64,000 nt of DNA from CAZRIT01 sp964600225 (GCA_964600225.1 CAZRIT010000002.1:1-64000); one strand, 5' to 3'. Shown: positions 1-9,732, counted from the stretch's first letter. The notes: generated by a model from the letters alone, not told the origin. Program-made: numbers and translations.

Positions 1-735
1 AAGTATACCGTGCAGGATCTGGAGTACGATGGCGGATTGACGGCCGTTATGAAGTCCCTGGAATCCAAAATGAATCTAGACTGCATGACGGTGACGGGGA
101 AGACATGGCGTCAGATCCTTGCCAATGTGCCCGCGCCCAGCGGAAAGATCGTGCACCCCATTGATCGGCCGATCAGTAAGCAGGGGGGCCTGGTCGTTAT
201 GAAGGGCAATCTTGCGCCCGAAGGCTCCGTCATTAAACAATCGGCCGTTAAGCCCGAGATGCGCAAGTTTACGGGAACGGCCAAGGTGTTCGACGGTGAA
301 GTAGCTGCTTGCAACTCTCTGCTGGCAGGAAAGATCAAAAGCGGCGACGTCTGTGTAATCCGCTATTGTGGTCCAAAGGGTGATCCCGGCATGCGCGCCA
401 TGAAGTACTTTTTGCACATGGTCTGCGGACTGGGGCTGGATAAGAGCATTGCGCTGGTGACTGATGGGCGCTTCTCGGGCACCATCAAGGGCGCGGCTAT
501 CGGTCATGTGGTGCCCGAGGCGGCTGTGGGCGGTCCGCTGTGCCTTGTTGAAGATAACGACCTGATTTCCATCGATATCGACAAGCGCGAAGTGAATCTG
601 CTCATCAGCGCTGAGGAAATGGAAGCAAGACGCAAGAAGTACGTCATGCCTGCGCTCAATCCGCCCAAGGGCGTTCTGACGCTTTATTCCAAGGTTGTTA
701 CTACCGCCAACGACGGCTGCTATTCGGGGATCTGA
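1..735 (+). CDS. ilvD: Dihydroxy-acid dehydratase, C-terminal part (cut by window start)
   Basis: The reading frame is open from base 1, so the N-terminal half, with most of the iron-sulfur ligands, lies outside the window. The visible 244 codons carry IlvD/Edd family signatures: GPKGDPGMRAM, a TDGRFSG motif, and GHVVPEAAVGGP followed by a DLISIDI stretch. IlvD dehydrates 2,3-dihydroxy-3-methylbutanoate and its isoleucine counterpart to 2-oxo acids in valine, leucine and isoleucine synthesis. The family also includes 6-phosphogluconate and sugar-acid dehydratases. The C-terminal half cannot fully exclude those, but the GHVVPEA and DGRFSG context favours the IlvD side. Confidence 0.85.
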   Translation, partial: KYTVQDLEYDGGLTAVMKSLESKMNLDCMTVTGKTWRQILANVPAPSGKIVHPIDRPISKQGGLVVMKGNLAPEGSVIKQSAVKPEMRKFTGTAKVFDGEVAACNSLLAGKIKSGDVCVIRYCGPKGDPGMRAMKYFLHMVCGLGLDKSIALVTDGRFSGTIKGAAIGHVVPEAAVGGPLCLVEDNDLISIDIDKREVNLLISAEEMEARRKKYVMPALNPPKGVLTLYSKVVTTANDGCYSGI

Positions 736-760
736 TTTGACACAGGATGCCTCTCAGCAA

Positions 761-790
761 AGCGGGCTCCCAAGCAATCGGGAGCCCGCT
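761..790. terminator. Convergent hairpin between ilvD and the GH3 gene
   Basis: An 11-bp perfect stem (AGCGGGCTCCC / GGGAGCCCGCT) with an 8-nt loop sits between two converging genes. The U-tract is poor on both strands (CTTG one way, TTTG the other), so it may work as a weak bidirectional terminator or mainly as a 3'-end stabiliser. Confidence 0.6.
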
Positions 791-812
791 CTTGACAACC
801 GTACAAACAGTG

Positions 813-3227
813 TTATTGCTTTTTTGCGATCAGCCGCAGGCCTTGCCAAAGGTGCCCGTTGAGGATGGCGATCAGGCCGTCCAGCCGTCTTGGGGACATG
901 GCGTCCAGCCCGACCATCAACAGTTCCCGAAGCGGCATCTCGTTCATCATGGCGTTCATCATGCCGCGCGTTTCCGCATCGTCGCCAAGCATCTTGTCAC
1001 CGACCGCGCGTATGATGCGCACCATCAGCCTGCCGAGTCGGCAGCGCTGAATCTCCTCCATGGTGGAGTTGCGGGTAAAGGGCTCGCCCGCGGCCATCTC
1101 CCGCTGCGGCAGCGGGCGGCTAAGCAGCGCAACAAACGCTTCATCGGAAACGGCAAAGTCAGCCGTGGGATGATCGTAGCAGGCGGCCGCTATGCGATAA
1201 TCGGGCGCGGGCACGGGGGATTGCGTGCGCATGGTAACCGTGCCGCGCGCGCGTACATCGCTAGAGGATGCGGCAACGCGGATTTCGTAAGCGCCGTTTT
1301 CCACGCACCAATCGTGCACATCGGTATTGAAATACGCAAACGCGCGCCGATCGAGCGTAAAGGAAACGGTCTTGGTTTCCCCAACGGCAAGCTGCACCTT
1401 TTCAAAGGCCCTGAGCTCCTGTGCGGGGCGGAATATGCCGTCATGTATCTGCGGCGCGACGTACACCTGCACAATCTCCGCGCCGTCCGTTTGGCCGACG
1501 TTGGTTACATCGACGGAGAGCGTTACGGGCGTTTCACCGTCCGATTCCGTGCGGTCGATGCGGAGATTCCCGTATGCAAACGCTGTGTAGGAGAGCCCGT
1601 AGCCGAACGGATAGCGGACGGGGACGTTGGCCGTATCGTAATAGCGATAGCCCACATAGATGCTCTCGCGGTACTCCACGCTCCTAGGAAACCCGGGGAA
1701 ATAGCGGTAGGATGGGTTGTCCTCCAGCCGATAGCACCAGCTTTCGGCCAGCTTGCCCGATGGATTGACCTTGCCCAGCAGCACATCCACGGCGCCGCCA
1801 CAGGTCGCCTCGCCGCCAAGGTACGGCAGCAGGATGCCCTTGGCATACCGTTCCCAATCGCAGTCCACCACAGAACCGCATTGCAGCACAACCACGGTAT
1901 TGGGGTTGGTTTCGGCAACGCGGGCAATCAGGGCCGTATGGCTTTCGGGCAGGCGGATGTGCGTGCGGTCGAACCCCTCGGATTCGTACCGATCGGGCAG
2001 GCCAACAAACAGGATGGCAACGTCCTTGCCCACCGATGCGCGGCAGGCCTCGGCAATCAGCATTTCGTCAGGCTCATCGGAGGCAATCTCATATCCTTTT
2101 GCAAAATCGGGTGAAAAGCCCGCGTCGCGCAGCGCGTCCGTGGCGCTGTCGATGGAGAGCGGGTGAATCTTGGAGCTGCCCGCGCCCTGATAGCGCGGAT
2201 GGATGGCAAACGTGCCGATGACGGCAATGGATTGGCCTGCCCGAATGGGCAAGATGCCGTCCTCGTTTTTCAAAAGCACGGCGGAAGCGGCGGCGGCACG
2301 CCTTGCCAAAGCGTGGTGCGCGGACAGATCACAGTCAAGCGGTTGGCGCTGTTTGGATTTGAGAATCAGCTCCGTCACGCGGACGGCGCATGCATCCACA
2401 TCGGATTCGGAGAGCGTGCCGTTTTGCACGGCGGCAACGATGCTTTGCCCATTGTAGGGACCGCTGGATGGCATCTCCAGGTCCATGCCCGCGCGGATGC
2501 CCGCGATGCGGTCGTTGGTTGCGCCCCAGTCGCTGACCACGGCGCCCGCAAAGCCCCACTCGTTGCGCAGCACATCCGTTAAGAGGCGGCGGTTATCGCT
2601 TGCATACACGCCGTGCAGCCGATTATAGGAGCACATCACGCTCCAGGGCTGCGCTTTTTTGATAGCGGTTTCAAAGGCGGGGAAGTAGATTTCATACAGC
2701 GCACGCTCATCCACCACGGAATCGGTCGTCATGCGGAGCCGTTCCTGATTGTTGGCGGCAAAATGCTTGAGCGAGGTGCCGACCTGCTCGGACTGCACGC
2801 CTTGGATAAACGAGGCTGCCAGCTCGCCCGCGAGCAAAGGATCCTCGGAGAAGTATTCAAAGTTGCGTCCGCACAAGGGACTGCGCTTGATATTGACGCC
2901 CGGGCCGAGCAAAACCGCAACCTCCTGTGCGCGGCATTCCTCGCCGATGGCAGCGCCGATTTCACGCATCAAAGCACGGTCAAACGAGCATGCGGTAGCA
3001 CAGGCGGCGGGAAAACATGTGGCGGGCACGCTGTCGCCGATGCCCAGATGATCCGCGTCGGCGGATTGCTTTCTCAGCCCGTGCGGGCCGTCGGTCACCA
3101 TGACGGAGGGCAGCCCAAGGCGCTCGATCGCAGCCAGGTGCCAAAAATCCCTGCCCGCACACAGCGAAGCCTTTTCCTCCAACGTCATCCGTTCCACGAG
3201 CGAAACGGCTTCCTCATGCAAGCGCAT
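813..3227 (-). CDS. Glycoside hydrolase family 3 beta-glucosidase-like enzyme
   Basis: The 804-residue protein has the GH3 N-terminal barrel (VTDGPHGLRKQ near residue 46 on), the nucleophile motif VVSDWGATNDR, the GH3 C-terminal domain, and a fibronectin-III-like domain (DVTNVGQTDGAEIVQVYV). An extra helical tail of about 80 residues begins at FTRNSTMEEI. No signal peptide is visible, so it probably acts in the cytoplasm on imported beta-glucosides or similar oligosaccharides. The ATG at 3227 is chosen over an upstream TTG (3245) because AAGGGAG lies 7 nt before it. The gene follows the VanW gene by 24 nt on the same strand and is probably co-transcribed. Substrate specificity is not readable. 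The tail resembles the N-terminus of the GH13 enzyme at 16485. Confidence 0.92.
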   Translation of the reverse strand: MRLHEEAVSLVERMTLEEKASLCAGRDFWHLAAIERLGLPSVMVTDGPHGLRKQSADADHLGIGDSVPATCFPAACATACSFDRALMREIGAAIGEECRAQEVAVLLGPGVNIKRSPLCGRNFEYFSEDPLLAGELAASFIQGVQSEQVGTSLKHFAANNQERLRMTTDSVVDERALYEIYFPAFETAIKKAQPWSVMCSYNRLHGVYASDNRRLLTDVLRNEWGFAGAVVSDWGATNDRIAGIRAGMDLEMPSSGPYNGQSIVAAVQNGTLSESDVDACAVRVTELILKSKQRQPLDCDLSAHHALARRAAAASAVLLKNEDGILPIRAGQSIAVIGTFAIHPRYQGAGSSKIHPLSIDSATDALRDAGFSPDFAKGYEIASDEPDEMLIAEACRASVGKDVAILFVGLPDRYESEGFDRTHIRLPESHTALIARVAETNPNTVVVLQCGSVVDCDWERYAKGILLPYLGGEATCGGAVDVLLGKVNPSGKLAESWCYRLEDNPSYRYFPGFPRSVEYRESIYVGYRYYDTANVPVRYPFGYGLSYTAFAYGNLRIDRTESDGETPVTLSVDVTNVGQTDGAEIVQVYVAPQIHDGIFRPAQELRAFEKVQLAVGETKTVSFTLDRRAFAYFNTDVHDWCVENGAYEIRVAASSSDVRARGTVTMRTQSPVPAPDYRIAAACYDHPTADFAVSDEAFVALLSRPLPQREMAAGEPFTRNSTMEEIQRCRLGRLMVRIIRAVGDKMLGDDAETRGMMNAMMNEMPLRELLMVGLDAMSPRRLDGLIAILNGHLWQGLRLIAKKQ

Positions 3228-3251
3228 AGACAGGCTCCCTTCCAAATAAGC

Positions 3252-5123
3252 TTATCCGATGATGACGCCCATGCCGCCGTCGTCGGGCCGATCGCCCGTG
3301 CCGGGATCGGGCGCCGTCATATCGGGCGTCGGCTCCGCGGTGGGCGTAGGCGTAGGCGTTTCGGCAAGCGCGGGGCCAACCCAGATTTCGCCCGCAATGG
3401 CCTTGTAGGTGGACGATGCCAGCTTTTCGCTGCGCACAAGCGTGCCGTTTTTATAGTAATTCTTGTAGGATTGATACAGATACCCCTTGCGCGGCGTGAT
3501 GGCGACATACGTTTCGCCCGCCTGCAGCAGCGTGCCGTCGTACTTTTCCGTGCCCTCGGGCAGTTCCATCTGGACGGGCTCGCCCTCGGGCTCGTAGACG
3601 GCCATCTGCTTGGCAGATAGGCGGATTTCATCGTATTCATCCGTTGCAAACGGGACCGCCCACACCTCAAACGTCAGCTTTTTGTTATCAACGGTGTAGG
3701 CGAATATGACCACATCGTTGGCGGTGTTGTTTTTAAACTGAAAATCGATCAGGTTGCCCACGGAGTTGATGGTGGCATCCAGACCTTTATCGACATAGGT
3801 GACGGGCATGGAGTGGTTGCGCCGATAGACAATCTCCAAATCCGCCTTGACGACGGCGTTGTATAGGGTGGAGGAAAGCTGGCACACGCCGCCGCCCGCC
3901 TGCTCCACGACCGCGCCACCCTCGTACGCGCCCGCGTCCTTCCAGCCATTCTTGGCGGTACGGGTGCCAAGGGTATCGTTGGTGGAAAAGACCTCGCCCG
4001 GCTTTAGGACAGTACCCGATATGATGCCTGCGCCCTTGCGGATATTGTATTTGCGGTTGCTGCTGCTGTCGGAAAACGATGTTGTGGCCGAGGCGCGCAT
4101 GACATAGGTGCCTTCAACCATGGCGCGCGTTACGACGGGCTTCGTCTCCAAAACGGGGATCTCAATGGGCGTCAGGTCGCCTGCGGCAATGGCAAGCAGC
4201 ACCGACTGCACCAGATCGTTTTGCAGCACGGAAACGCCCATCACCTCGTCGGCATAGGTGATGGTGCGCGTTTCGGTATTGACGGTGGCGATACCCGCGT
4301 CCTTGGCGGGCGTGTCGAGCTTGGCGGCCAGCTCCGCCACGCGCTGCGCAAGCACCGCGGAATTGAGCACCGCGGTCAGTTGGTACGCGCGGCCATTGAG
4401 GCGCGTTTCCTCCTTGACGGATTTCATGGCGGCATAGTCGCCCGTTTTCCCGAGCTGGTACGCCTCGGTCAGTACGGAATCCAAATCCGTGCCCGAAACG
4501 ACCGATTTGAGGTCGAGCGGATAGGACGCGCCCTTGTAGGTCAACGGGAACGCCGTGGACGCAACGATGTTGCTCTGCACGGCGGAAAGGGCCGTGCGCG
4601 CCTCCGCCATGGACATGTTGCCGATGGCGACGCCATTGACGGTGATGCCCTCCAGAAACACAGTGGAGTTGGACATCTCCTCAAATTCCTTTTGCTGCTG
4701 CTCCTGCTGCAGCCGCATGGCCTCCTCGACGGCGGCCTGTGCGGCAATTTCGGCGGCGATGCGCTTTTGCGATTCCACAAAGTAGTAGATCAATACCGTG
4801 GCCAGCAGCGCGACCGCGCAGCAGATCATGATGATGGCCTTGCGGCGCGTGGCGCGTTTGCGCTTGTTGAACAACGGTTCGTCATCGGGCACGGAATCAA
4901 AGCCGGGGTCCAATATGGGCTCCAGATAGACTTCCTCGATGTCGTCGTCGGACGACATGTTGTCCGCAAAATCGGCGCGGGAACCCCGTTGGTCATACTG
5001 CGCTTCATCGTAGGGCGCGTAGGATTGCGCGGGATCGAACGGCTCGTTGACCTCGGTCGCCTCATCCGACGGGGTCGGGTCGCGAGGCACGGTGCGCAAG
5101 ATTTTGCGCGGCGGCTGCTTCAT
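3252..5123 (-). CDS. Membrane-anchored VanW-domain protein
   Basis: A 623-residue protein in the type II orientation. It has an acidic cytoplasmic N-terminus of about 110 residues, one transmembrane segment (KAIIMICCAVALLATVLIYY), a short glutamine-rich coiled coil, a repeat-like region with ITVNGVAIGNMSMAEA that resembles the PG_binding_4/YoaR-type domain, and a VanW domain (GGGVCQLSSTLYNAVVKADL). It ends in a proline/threonine-rich tail. Such proteins are thought to act at the peptidoglycan; their biochemical role is unknown. The ATG at 5123 is set by AAGGAGG 7 nt upstream; 65 further codons upstream are open but have no SD and run into unrelated sequence. It precedes the GH3 gene as the first gene of a likely two-gene unit. 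Confidence 0.88.
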   Translation of the reverse strand: MKQPPRKILRTVPRDPTPSDEATEVNEPFDPAQSYAPYDEAQYDQRGSRADFADNMSSDDDIEEVYLEPILDPGFDSVPDDEPLFNKRKRATRRKAIIMICCAVALLATVLIYYFVESQKRIAAEIAAQAAVEEAMRLQQEQQQKEFEEMSNSTVFLEGITVNGVAIGNMSMAEARTALSAVQSNIVASTAFPLTYKGASYPLDLKSVVSGTDLDSVLTEAYQLGKTGDYAAMKSVKEETRLNGRAYQLTAVLNSAVLAQRVAELAAKLDTPAKDAGIATVNTETRTITYADEVMGVSVLQNDLVQSVLLAIAAGDLTPIEIPVLETKPVVTRAMVEGTYVMRASATTSFSDSSSNRKYNIRKGAGIISGTVLKPGEVFSTNDTLGTRTAKNGWKDAGAYEGGAVVEQAGGGVCQLSSTLYNAVVKADLEIVYRRNHSMPVTYVDKGLDATINSVGNLIDFQFKNNTANDVVIFAYTVDNKKLTFEVWAVPFATDEYDEIRLSAKQMAVYEPEGEPVQMELPEGTEKYDGTLLQAGETYVAITPRKGYLYQSYKNYYKNGTLVRSEKLASSTYKAIAGEIWVGPALAETPTPTPTAEPTPDMTAPDPGTGDRPDDGGMGVIIG

Positions 5124-5281
5124 TGCAGAATCCTCCTTGCATATTACATGCATATTGTAATCGATAATTCGGTCGATTTCATCTTTTTGGAACCCAAGTG
5201 CGGGATTTGTTACAGAAAGTTCATCAGATATTTCCACAACGGCATGCAAAGCGGATCGAATCCCGTCATGGCATGTCGGAA

Positions 5282-5310
5282 TTGTGTTTTTGCCCCTGCT
5301 TTGGTATACT
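5282..5310 (+). promoter_or_regulatory. Sigma-A-like promoter of recX
   Basis: TTGTGT, a 17-bp spacer, then TATACT. The -10 ends 6 nt before the ATG at 5317, so transcription should begin at or next to that codon. Confidence 0.7.
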
Positions 5311-5316
5311 ATGCCC

Positions 5317-5823
5317 ATGGTTCATTCAATTTCATCCAAAAAAAGGCGCGTCAAAGAGGGCGTTTCGCCCATGGACGCGGCACTGAGGTATCTGGGGTAT
5401 TCCGCCCGCACCGTGCGCGAGATGGAAACGTATCTTGACGAATGCTCGTTCTCTGAGGTGGACGTGTACGAAACCGTCGAGCGGCTCAAGGAGCTGAACC
5501 TCATCAACGATGCGCAGTATGCGGCCGAATTCGTCCGTACGCGGCTGAACGCAAAACCCGTCAGCCGCGCGCACCTGAAGGAGCAGCTCATGGGTCACGG
5601 CCTGCCTGCCGATACCGTGAGCGAGGCGCTGTCGGTTGTGGACGATGAAGCGGAGCTGCTACATGCGTGCGCCGTTGCCCAAAAGTATGCGCGTCAGTTT
5701 GCCGCGCTTTCTGAGGAAGAACGCGCGGGCCGCGTGCTCAAGCGCCTGCTTTCGCGCGGGTTTGGCTACGATATGGCCAGGTCCGCCATGGAGCGCATCC
5801 GAGAGGACGGGGAGGAAGCATGA
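5317..5823 (+). CDS. recX: RecX-family regulatory protein
   Basis: The product has the RecX helical-repeat pattern: ALRYLGYSARTVREMETYL, then LNLINDAQYAAEFVRTR, then a third repeat ending GFGYDMARSAMERI. RecX modulates RecA filament growth during recombination and the SOS response. The start is uncertain. The ATG at 5317 fits a leaderless transcript from the promoter at 5282-5310 (168 residues). The ATG at 5371 (150 residues) has a moderate SD (AGAGGG, 10 nt away) and starts directly at the conserved region. The stop overlaps the nnr start (ATGA), so the two are translationally coupled. Confidence 0.85.
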   Translation: MVHSISSKKRRVKEGVSPMDAALRYLGYSARTVREMETYLDECSFSEVDVYETVERLKELNLINDAQYAAEFVRTRLNAKPVSRAHLKEQLMGHGLPADTVSEALSVVDDEAELLHACAVAQKYARQFAALSEEERAGRVLKRLLSRGFGYDMARSAMERIREDGEEA

Positions 5824-7313
5824 AGCGCGTGGTAACGGCCGACGAGATGCGTCAATACGAGCAGGCGCTCTTTGCTGGCGGTTTGGCGACGGGCGAGGAG
5901 CTGATGGAGCGCGCGGGGTCGTACGTTGCCGATGTTGTCCGCACGCGGCTTCCCGATGCAGCGGTATGTGTCCTCAGCGGCGGCGGCAACAACGGCGGGG
6001 ACGGCTTTGTGACGCTTCGACTGCTGCACGAACGCGGCATGCGCGCGTATGCCGTGCTGTTGGCCGATCCCGACAGGCTGCGCGGTGACGCGCTGCTCAA
6101 TTTCAACCGTGCGCGACAGACGGGCTGCGAGATCAACTATGCGCTGCACCCCGCGCATTTGGAGCGTGCCGACGTGTTTGTGGACGCCCTGTTTGGCACG
6201 GGCCTGGCAAGGCCGCTCAGCGGCGTGTACGCGCAGGCTGTGGAGGCGGTTGCGCGCTGCGGCAAGCCCGTTGTGGCCGTGGATATGCCATCGGGCGTGG
6301 ACGCGACCACGGGCGAAATCCTCGGCGTTGCTCCGCACGCGGCATGCACCGTGACGTTTGCCTTCCACAAGCGCGGGCAGCTGTTGTTTCCCGGGCGGGC
6401 ATACTGCGGCGAGACGATCGTTTGCCCGCTCATGCCCGATGAAACTGTATCGGAAGGCCCCGTGATGCTGTTGACCGAGCAGGATGTGCTGCAATCGTTG
6501 CCCGAGCGGCCGCAGGACAGCCACAAGGGAAAAAACGGCCGCGCGCTGCTGTGCGTGGGCAGCGGGCGGTATACGGGCGCGGCGCTGTTGTCGTCCGCCG
6601 CGGCGCTGCGCGTTGGATGCGGATTGTTGGAAACGGCCGTGCCCATGGCCGTCAAGGGCGCGTTTTCCGCGCTGCCCGAGGTATGCTGTACCGCCGTGGG
6701 CAACGGGGAAACGTGGGATGCAGAGGCTATTTCGCAGGCGGCCGAACGCCTGACGGGTAAAGACGCCGTCGGCATCGGCTGCGGTATGGGCGCATGTGAA
6801 AACGCTTCGCTGTTGAGCGCCGCCATCGAATCGGGCGTGCCGCTGGTCATCGACGCGGACGGACTGAACCTGCTTGCCCAAACCCCGCACCTGTTGGGCA
6901 AATTGCACTCGAACGTGGTGCTTACGCCCCATGTGGGCGAGATGGCGCGGCTGTGCGGATGCGAGAACACGGATATTTTGGCCGACCCGATTGCGGCGGC
7001 ACAGGGTGCTGCCCAAAGATGGCATTGCACGGTGCTGTTAAAAGGCGCAACCACCTGCGTTGCCCATGAAAGCAGGGTGGTGCTCAACACAACGGGCAAC
7101 GCGGGTCTGGCCAAGGGCGGCAGCGGCGATGTGCTCACGGGACTGATAACGGGGCTTATGGCGCAAAAACTCACGCCCAACGACGCGGCCATGGTTGGCG
7201 CTTGGCTGTTGGGCGTTTCGGCGGACATGGCATTTTCGATACTTGGCAATCGCATGCTGGTGGCAAGCGACGTCATAGACGCCGTGCGGGCGACCGTGGG
7301 CGCGCTTGCTTAG
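5820..7313 (+). CDS. nnr: Bifunctional NAD(P)H-hydrate epimerase / ADP-dependent NAD(P)H-hydrate dehydratase
   Basis: A 497-residue fusion of the two repair activities for hydrated NAD(P)H. The N-terminal YjeF_N domain carries GGGNNGGDGF (about residues 44-62) and the DALFGTGL motif. The C-terminal ribokinase-like YjeF_C domain carries LTPHVGEMARL and the nucleotide-binding KGGSGDVLTGLI motif. Epimerisation of the R form lets the dehydratase use all hydrate at the expense of ADP. Length and domain order match the usual bacterial fusion. It overlaps recX by 4 nt. Confidence 0.95.
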   Translation: MKRVVTADEMRQYEQALFAGGLATGEELMERAGSYVADVVRTRLPDAAVCVLSGGGNNGGDGFVTLRLLHERGMRAYAVLLADPDRLRGDALLNFNRARQTGCEINYALHPAHLERADVFVDALFGTGLARPLSGVYAQAVEAVARCGKPVVAVDMPSGVDATTGEILGVAPHAACTVTFAFHKRGQLLFPGRAYCGETIVCPLMPDETVSEGPVMLLTEQDVLQSLPERPQDSHKGKNGRALLCVGSGRYTGAALLSSAAALRVGCGLLETAVPMAVKGAFSALPEVCCTAVGNGETWDAEAISQAAERLTGKDAVGIGCGMGACENASLLSAAIESGVPLVIDADGLNLLAQTPHLLGKLHSNVVLTPHVGEMARLCGCENTDILADPIAAAQGAAQRWHCTVLLKGATTCVAHESRVVLNTTGNAGLAKGGSGDVLTGLITGLMAQKLTPNDAAMVGAWLLGVSADMAFSILGNRMLVASDVIDAVRATVGALA

Positions 7314-7328
7314 CAAATCAATTCGTCA

Positions 7329-8441
7329 TCATTCGATATAGGCGCGCGGCACGCGCTGATCGATGGAGAGCAGTATTTCATAACTGATCGTGCCCGCTTT
7401 GTCGGCCAGCTCATCGGCTGTGATGCAAGCTTCTCCCTGCGTTCCGATCAACACAACTTCATCGCCCAGCGAGGCTTTTGGGATATCCGTTACGTCCACC
7501 ATCATCTGGTCCATGCAGATGGTGCCGATTTGCCGCGCACGCACGCCTTGAATCAGTACGTCCGTTTGATTGGACAGGCAGCGCTTGTACCCGTCGCCGT
7601 AGCCAACGGGCAGGGTGGCAATGCGCATGGGGCGGTCGGTGGTGAAGCGCAGCCCGTAGCTGACGCCGACGCCTGCGGGGACTTCCTTGATGTAGGTAAT
7701 CACCGTTTTCCAGCTCAAGACAGGCTGCAGATCAACACCCTCGACGCTGTGGCCGATCGGGTGGCAGCCGTACATGGCGATGCCGCCGCGCACCATATCA
7801 AACTGAAGCTCTTTGAGGTTGAGGGTCGCGCCGCTGTTGGACGCATGCAGCAACGGATGGTAGCCGCGCGCGTGCGCGAGGGCAACGTATTTTTGGAATC
7901 GCTCCGCCTGCAGCAGCGTAAACGACGGATCGGGCAGTTCCGATACGGCAAAGTGCGTAAACATGCCCTCAAAACGCAGGTTGGGGCAGTCGGACAGGGC
8001 GTCGAGCGCCTCGGAAAACGCCTGTTCGGAGGTGAAGCCGATGCGGTTCATGCCCGTATCGATTTTAAAGTGGAACGGGCAGACGCGGCCCTGCGCCGCG
8101 GCAAAGCGCTGCAGGGCGTGGAGGGATTCCACCGTAAACAGCGTGGGGATCAGGCCGTTTTCGATGGCGATGGGCATGTGCTGCTCGTCGGTCACGCCCA
8201 ATAGCAGGATGGGCGCGGTAAAGCCTGCATTGCGCAGCCGCTCGCCCTCCTCGGCAAACGCTACGGCCAGGTATTGTGCGCCCGCGCGGAGCGCCTGCGC
8301 GGCCACCTGCTCCATGCCGTGACCGTAGGCGTTGGCCTTGACCACGGCCAGATACTTGGTGTTCGGGTTCAGCTCGCGGCGCAGGACGGCAATGTTGTGG
8401 GATAGGTTGGGCAGCGATATTTCGGTATAGGTGTTTCGCAT
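7329..8441 (-). CDS. alr: Alanine racemase
   Basis: A 370-residue fold-III PLP enzyme. The PLP lysine lies in AVVKANAYGHG (about residue 39), and the catalytic tyrosine is expected in the GVSYGLRF segment. The conserved CMDQMMVDVT stretch is present. It interconverts L- and D-alanine for peptidoglycan. The start follows the amidohydrolase stop by only 4 nt, with a GAGG SD inside the end of that gene, so the two form an operon. Confidence 0.96.
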   Translation of the reverse strand: MRNTYTEISLPNLSHNIAVLRRELNPNTKYLAVVKANAYGHGMEQVAAQALRAGAQYLAVAFAEEGERLRNAGFTAPILLLGVTDEQHMPIAIENGLIPTLFTVESLHALQRFAAAQGRVCPFHFKIDTGMNRIGFTSEQAFSEALDALSDCPNLRFEGMFTHFAVSELPDPSFTLLQAERFQKYVALAHARGYHPLLHASNSGATLNLKELQFDMVRGGIAMYGCHPIGHSVEGVDLQPVLSWKTVITYIKEVPAGVGVSYGLRFTTDRPMRIATLPVGYGDGYKRCLSNQTDVLIQGVRARQIGTICMDQMMVDVTDIPKASLGDEVVLIGTQGEACITADELADKAGTISYEILLSIDQRVPRAYIE

Positions 8442-8445
8442 GGCA

Positions 8446-9621
8446 TTATGCCTCAGGTTTCCTTATGTCGTGCACAATGCTGCCGTTGACCATGGTCAGC
8501 ACGCAGTGTGAGCGATAATCGAACGGGTGTCCGTCAAACAGCACGATGTCCGCGTCCTTGCCCCGTTCCAGGGTGCCCACGCGGTCGTCGATGCCGACAA
8601 TCCTGGCTGCGGTTACGGTAATGCTTTCGAGCGCCGTGTGTTCATCCAGCCCGCTGCGTACCGCCAGACCCGCGCAGACGGGCAGGTACATGCAGGGAAT
8701 AACGGGATGATCGGTCATGATGGCAAACGGGATGCCGTGCTCGTGCAGGATGCGCGGCGCATCGTAGGAAAGGTTCTTCAGCTCGATCTTGCTGCGCTCG
8801 CTTAACAACGGCCCCAGTATGACGCCTGCGCCGAGCGCTTCCAGACGGCTTTTGAGCACATCCGCAATCAGATACCCCTCCGTGCAGTGGTCGATGGTGA
8901 CGCGGATGTTGAATTCCTGCGCCAGCCGCAAAGCGGTCAGGATATCGTCGGCGCGGTGCGCGTGAATTTTGAGCGGTAGTTCGCGGTGCAGCACGGGCAG
9001 CAGCGCCTCGTTGACCTCGTTGTAATCGGGCTTTTTGCCCTCGGCAACGGATTCCTTGCGCGCAAGCTCGTATTCCTGCGCCTCCCGCATGGCGTTGCGG
9101 AAGATGGAGGCGATGGCCATGCGCGTGTACGGTGCGGTCTTTTGCTCCGTATAGACGCGCTTGGGGTTTTCGCCGACAGCCGCCTTCATGGCGACGGGGT
9201 CCTTCAACAGCATATCCTCCACGCTGCGGCCGTGGGTTTTTAGCGCCGCAAACTGTCCGCCGATGACATTGGCGCTGCCGGGGCCCGTGACGACGGTGGT
9301 TACGCCCGCATCCCTGGCTTCCCGAAAGCACGGGTCAAAGGGGTTCAGCCCATCGATGGCGCGCATCTGCGGCGTGACGGGATCGGAAAATTCGTTGCCG
9401 TCCGCGCCCTCCTCGCCCATGCCGTCCTCCCACATGCCCATATGACAGTGCGCATCGATAAAGCCGGGGAATACGGAAAGGCCGCTTGCGTCGATCAAGT
9501 CCGCGTTCGGTGCGTCGAGCGCCGTGCCGACGGCCTGTATGGTCTGCCCCTCCACGAGCACGTCGCCGACGAAGGGCTCGGAAAGCATGGTGTGAATCAA
9601 TCCGTTTTTAATCAGAAGCAT
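8446..9621 (-). CDS. Metal-dependent amidohydrolase
   Basis: A 391-residue member of the amidohydrolase superfamily. The metal motif HCHMG follows FPGFIDA near residue 58. Later histidines occur in KIHAHRADD and VTIDHCTEGY, and an aspartate in IMTDHPVIP. A composite beta-sandwich is formed by the N- and C-terminal ends (VLVEGQTIQAVG and DADIVLFDGHPFD). The fold is that of imidazolonepropionase/dihydroorotase-like hydrolases; the substrate cannot be assigned. The start at 9621 is fixed by AAGGAGAG 6 nt upstream. It is the promoter-proximal gene of a pair with alr, which could mean a D-amino-acid or peptidyl substrate, but that is inference. Confidence 0.88.
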   Translation of the reverse strand: MLLIKNGLIHTMLSEPFVGDVLVEGQTIQAVGTALDAPNADLIDASGLSVFPGFIDAHCHMGMWEDGMGEEGADGNEFSDPVTPQMRAIDGLNPFDPCFREARDAGVTTVVTGPGSANVIGGQFAALKTHGRSVEDMLLKDPVAMKAAVGENPKRVYTEQKTAPYTRMAIASIFRNAMREAQEYELARKESVAEGKKPDYNEVNEALLPVLHRELPLKIHAHRADDILTALRLAQEFNIRVTIDHCTEGYLIADVLKSRLEALGAGVILGPLLSERSKIELKNLSYDAPRILHEHGIPFAIMTDHPVIPCMYLPVCAGLAVRSGLDEHTALESITVTAARIVGIDDRVGTLERGKDADIVLFDGHPFDYRSHCVLTMVNGSIVHDIRKPEA

Positions 9622-9732
9622 AGCATCTCTCCTTGTTTGGTTTCCGTTCACTATCATACCCCATTATAGGCCGTATTTCAAATGGTATTGAATGACGTTG
9701 GGTAACATAGGATGCGATAAGGGGTGATGCAA

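Noticed and set aside
747..2114. A 455-codon plus-strand frame opposite the GH3 gene
   Set aside because: It starts inside the terminator region and translates to low-complexity His/Gly/Ala sequence; the GH3 motifs lie on the other strand.
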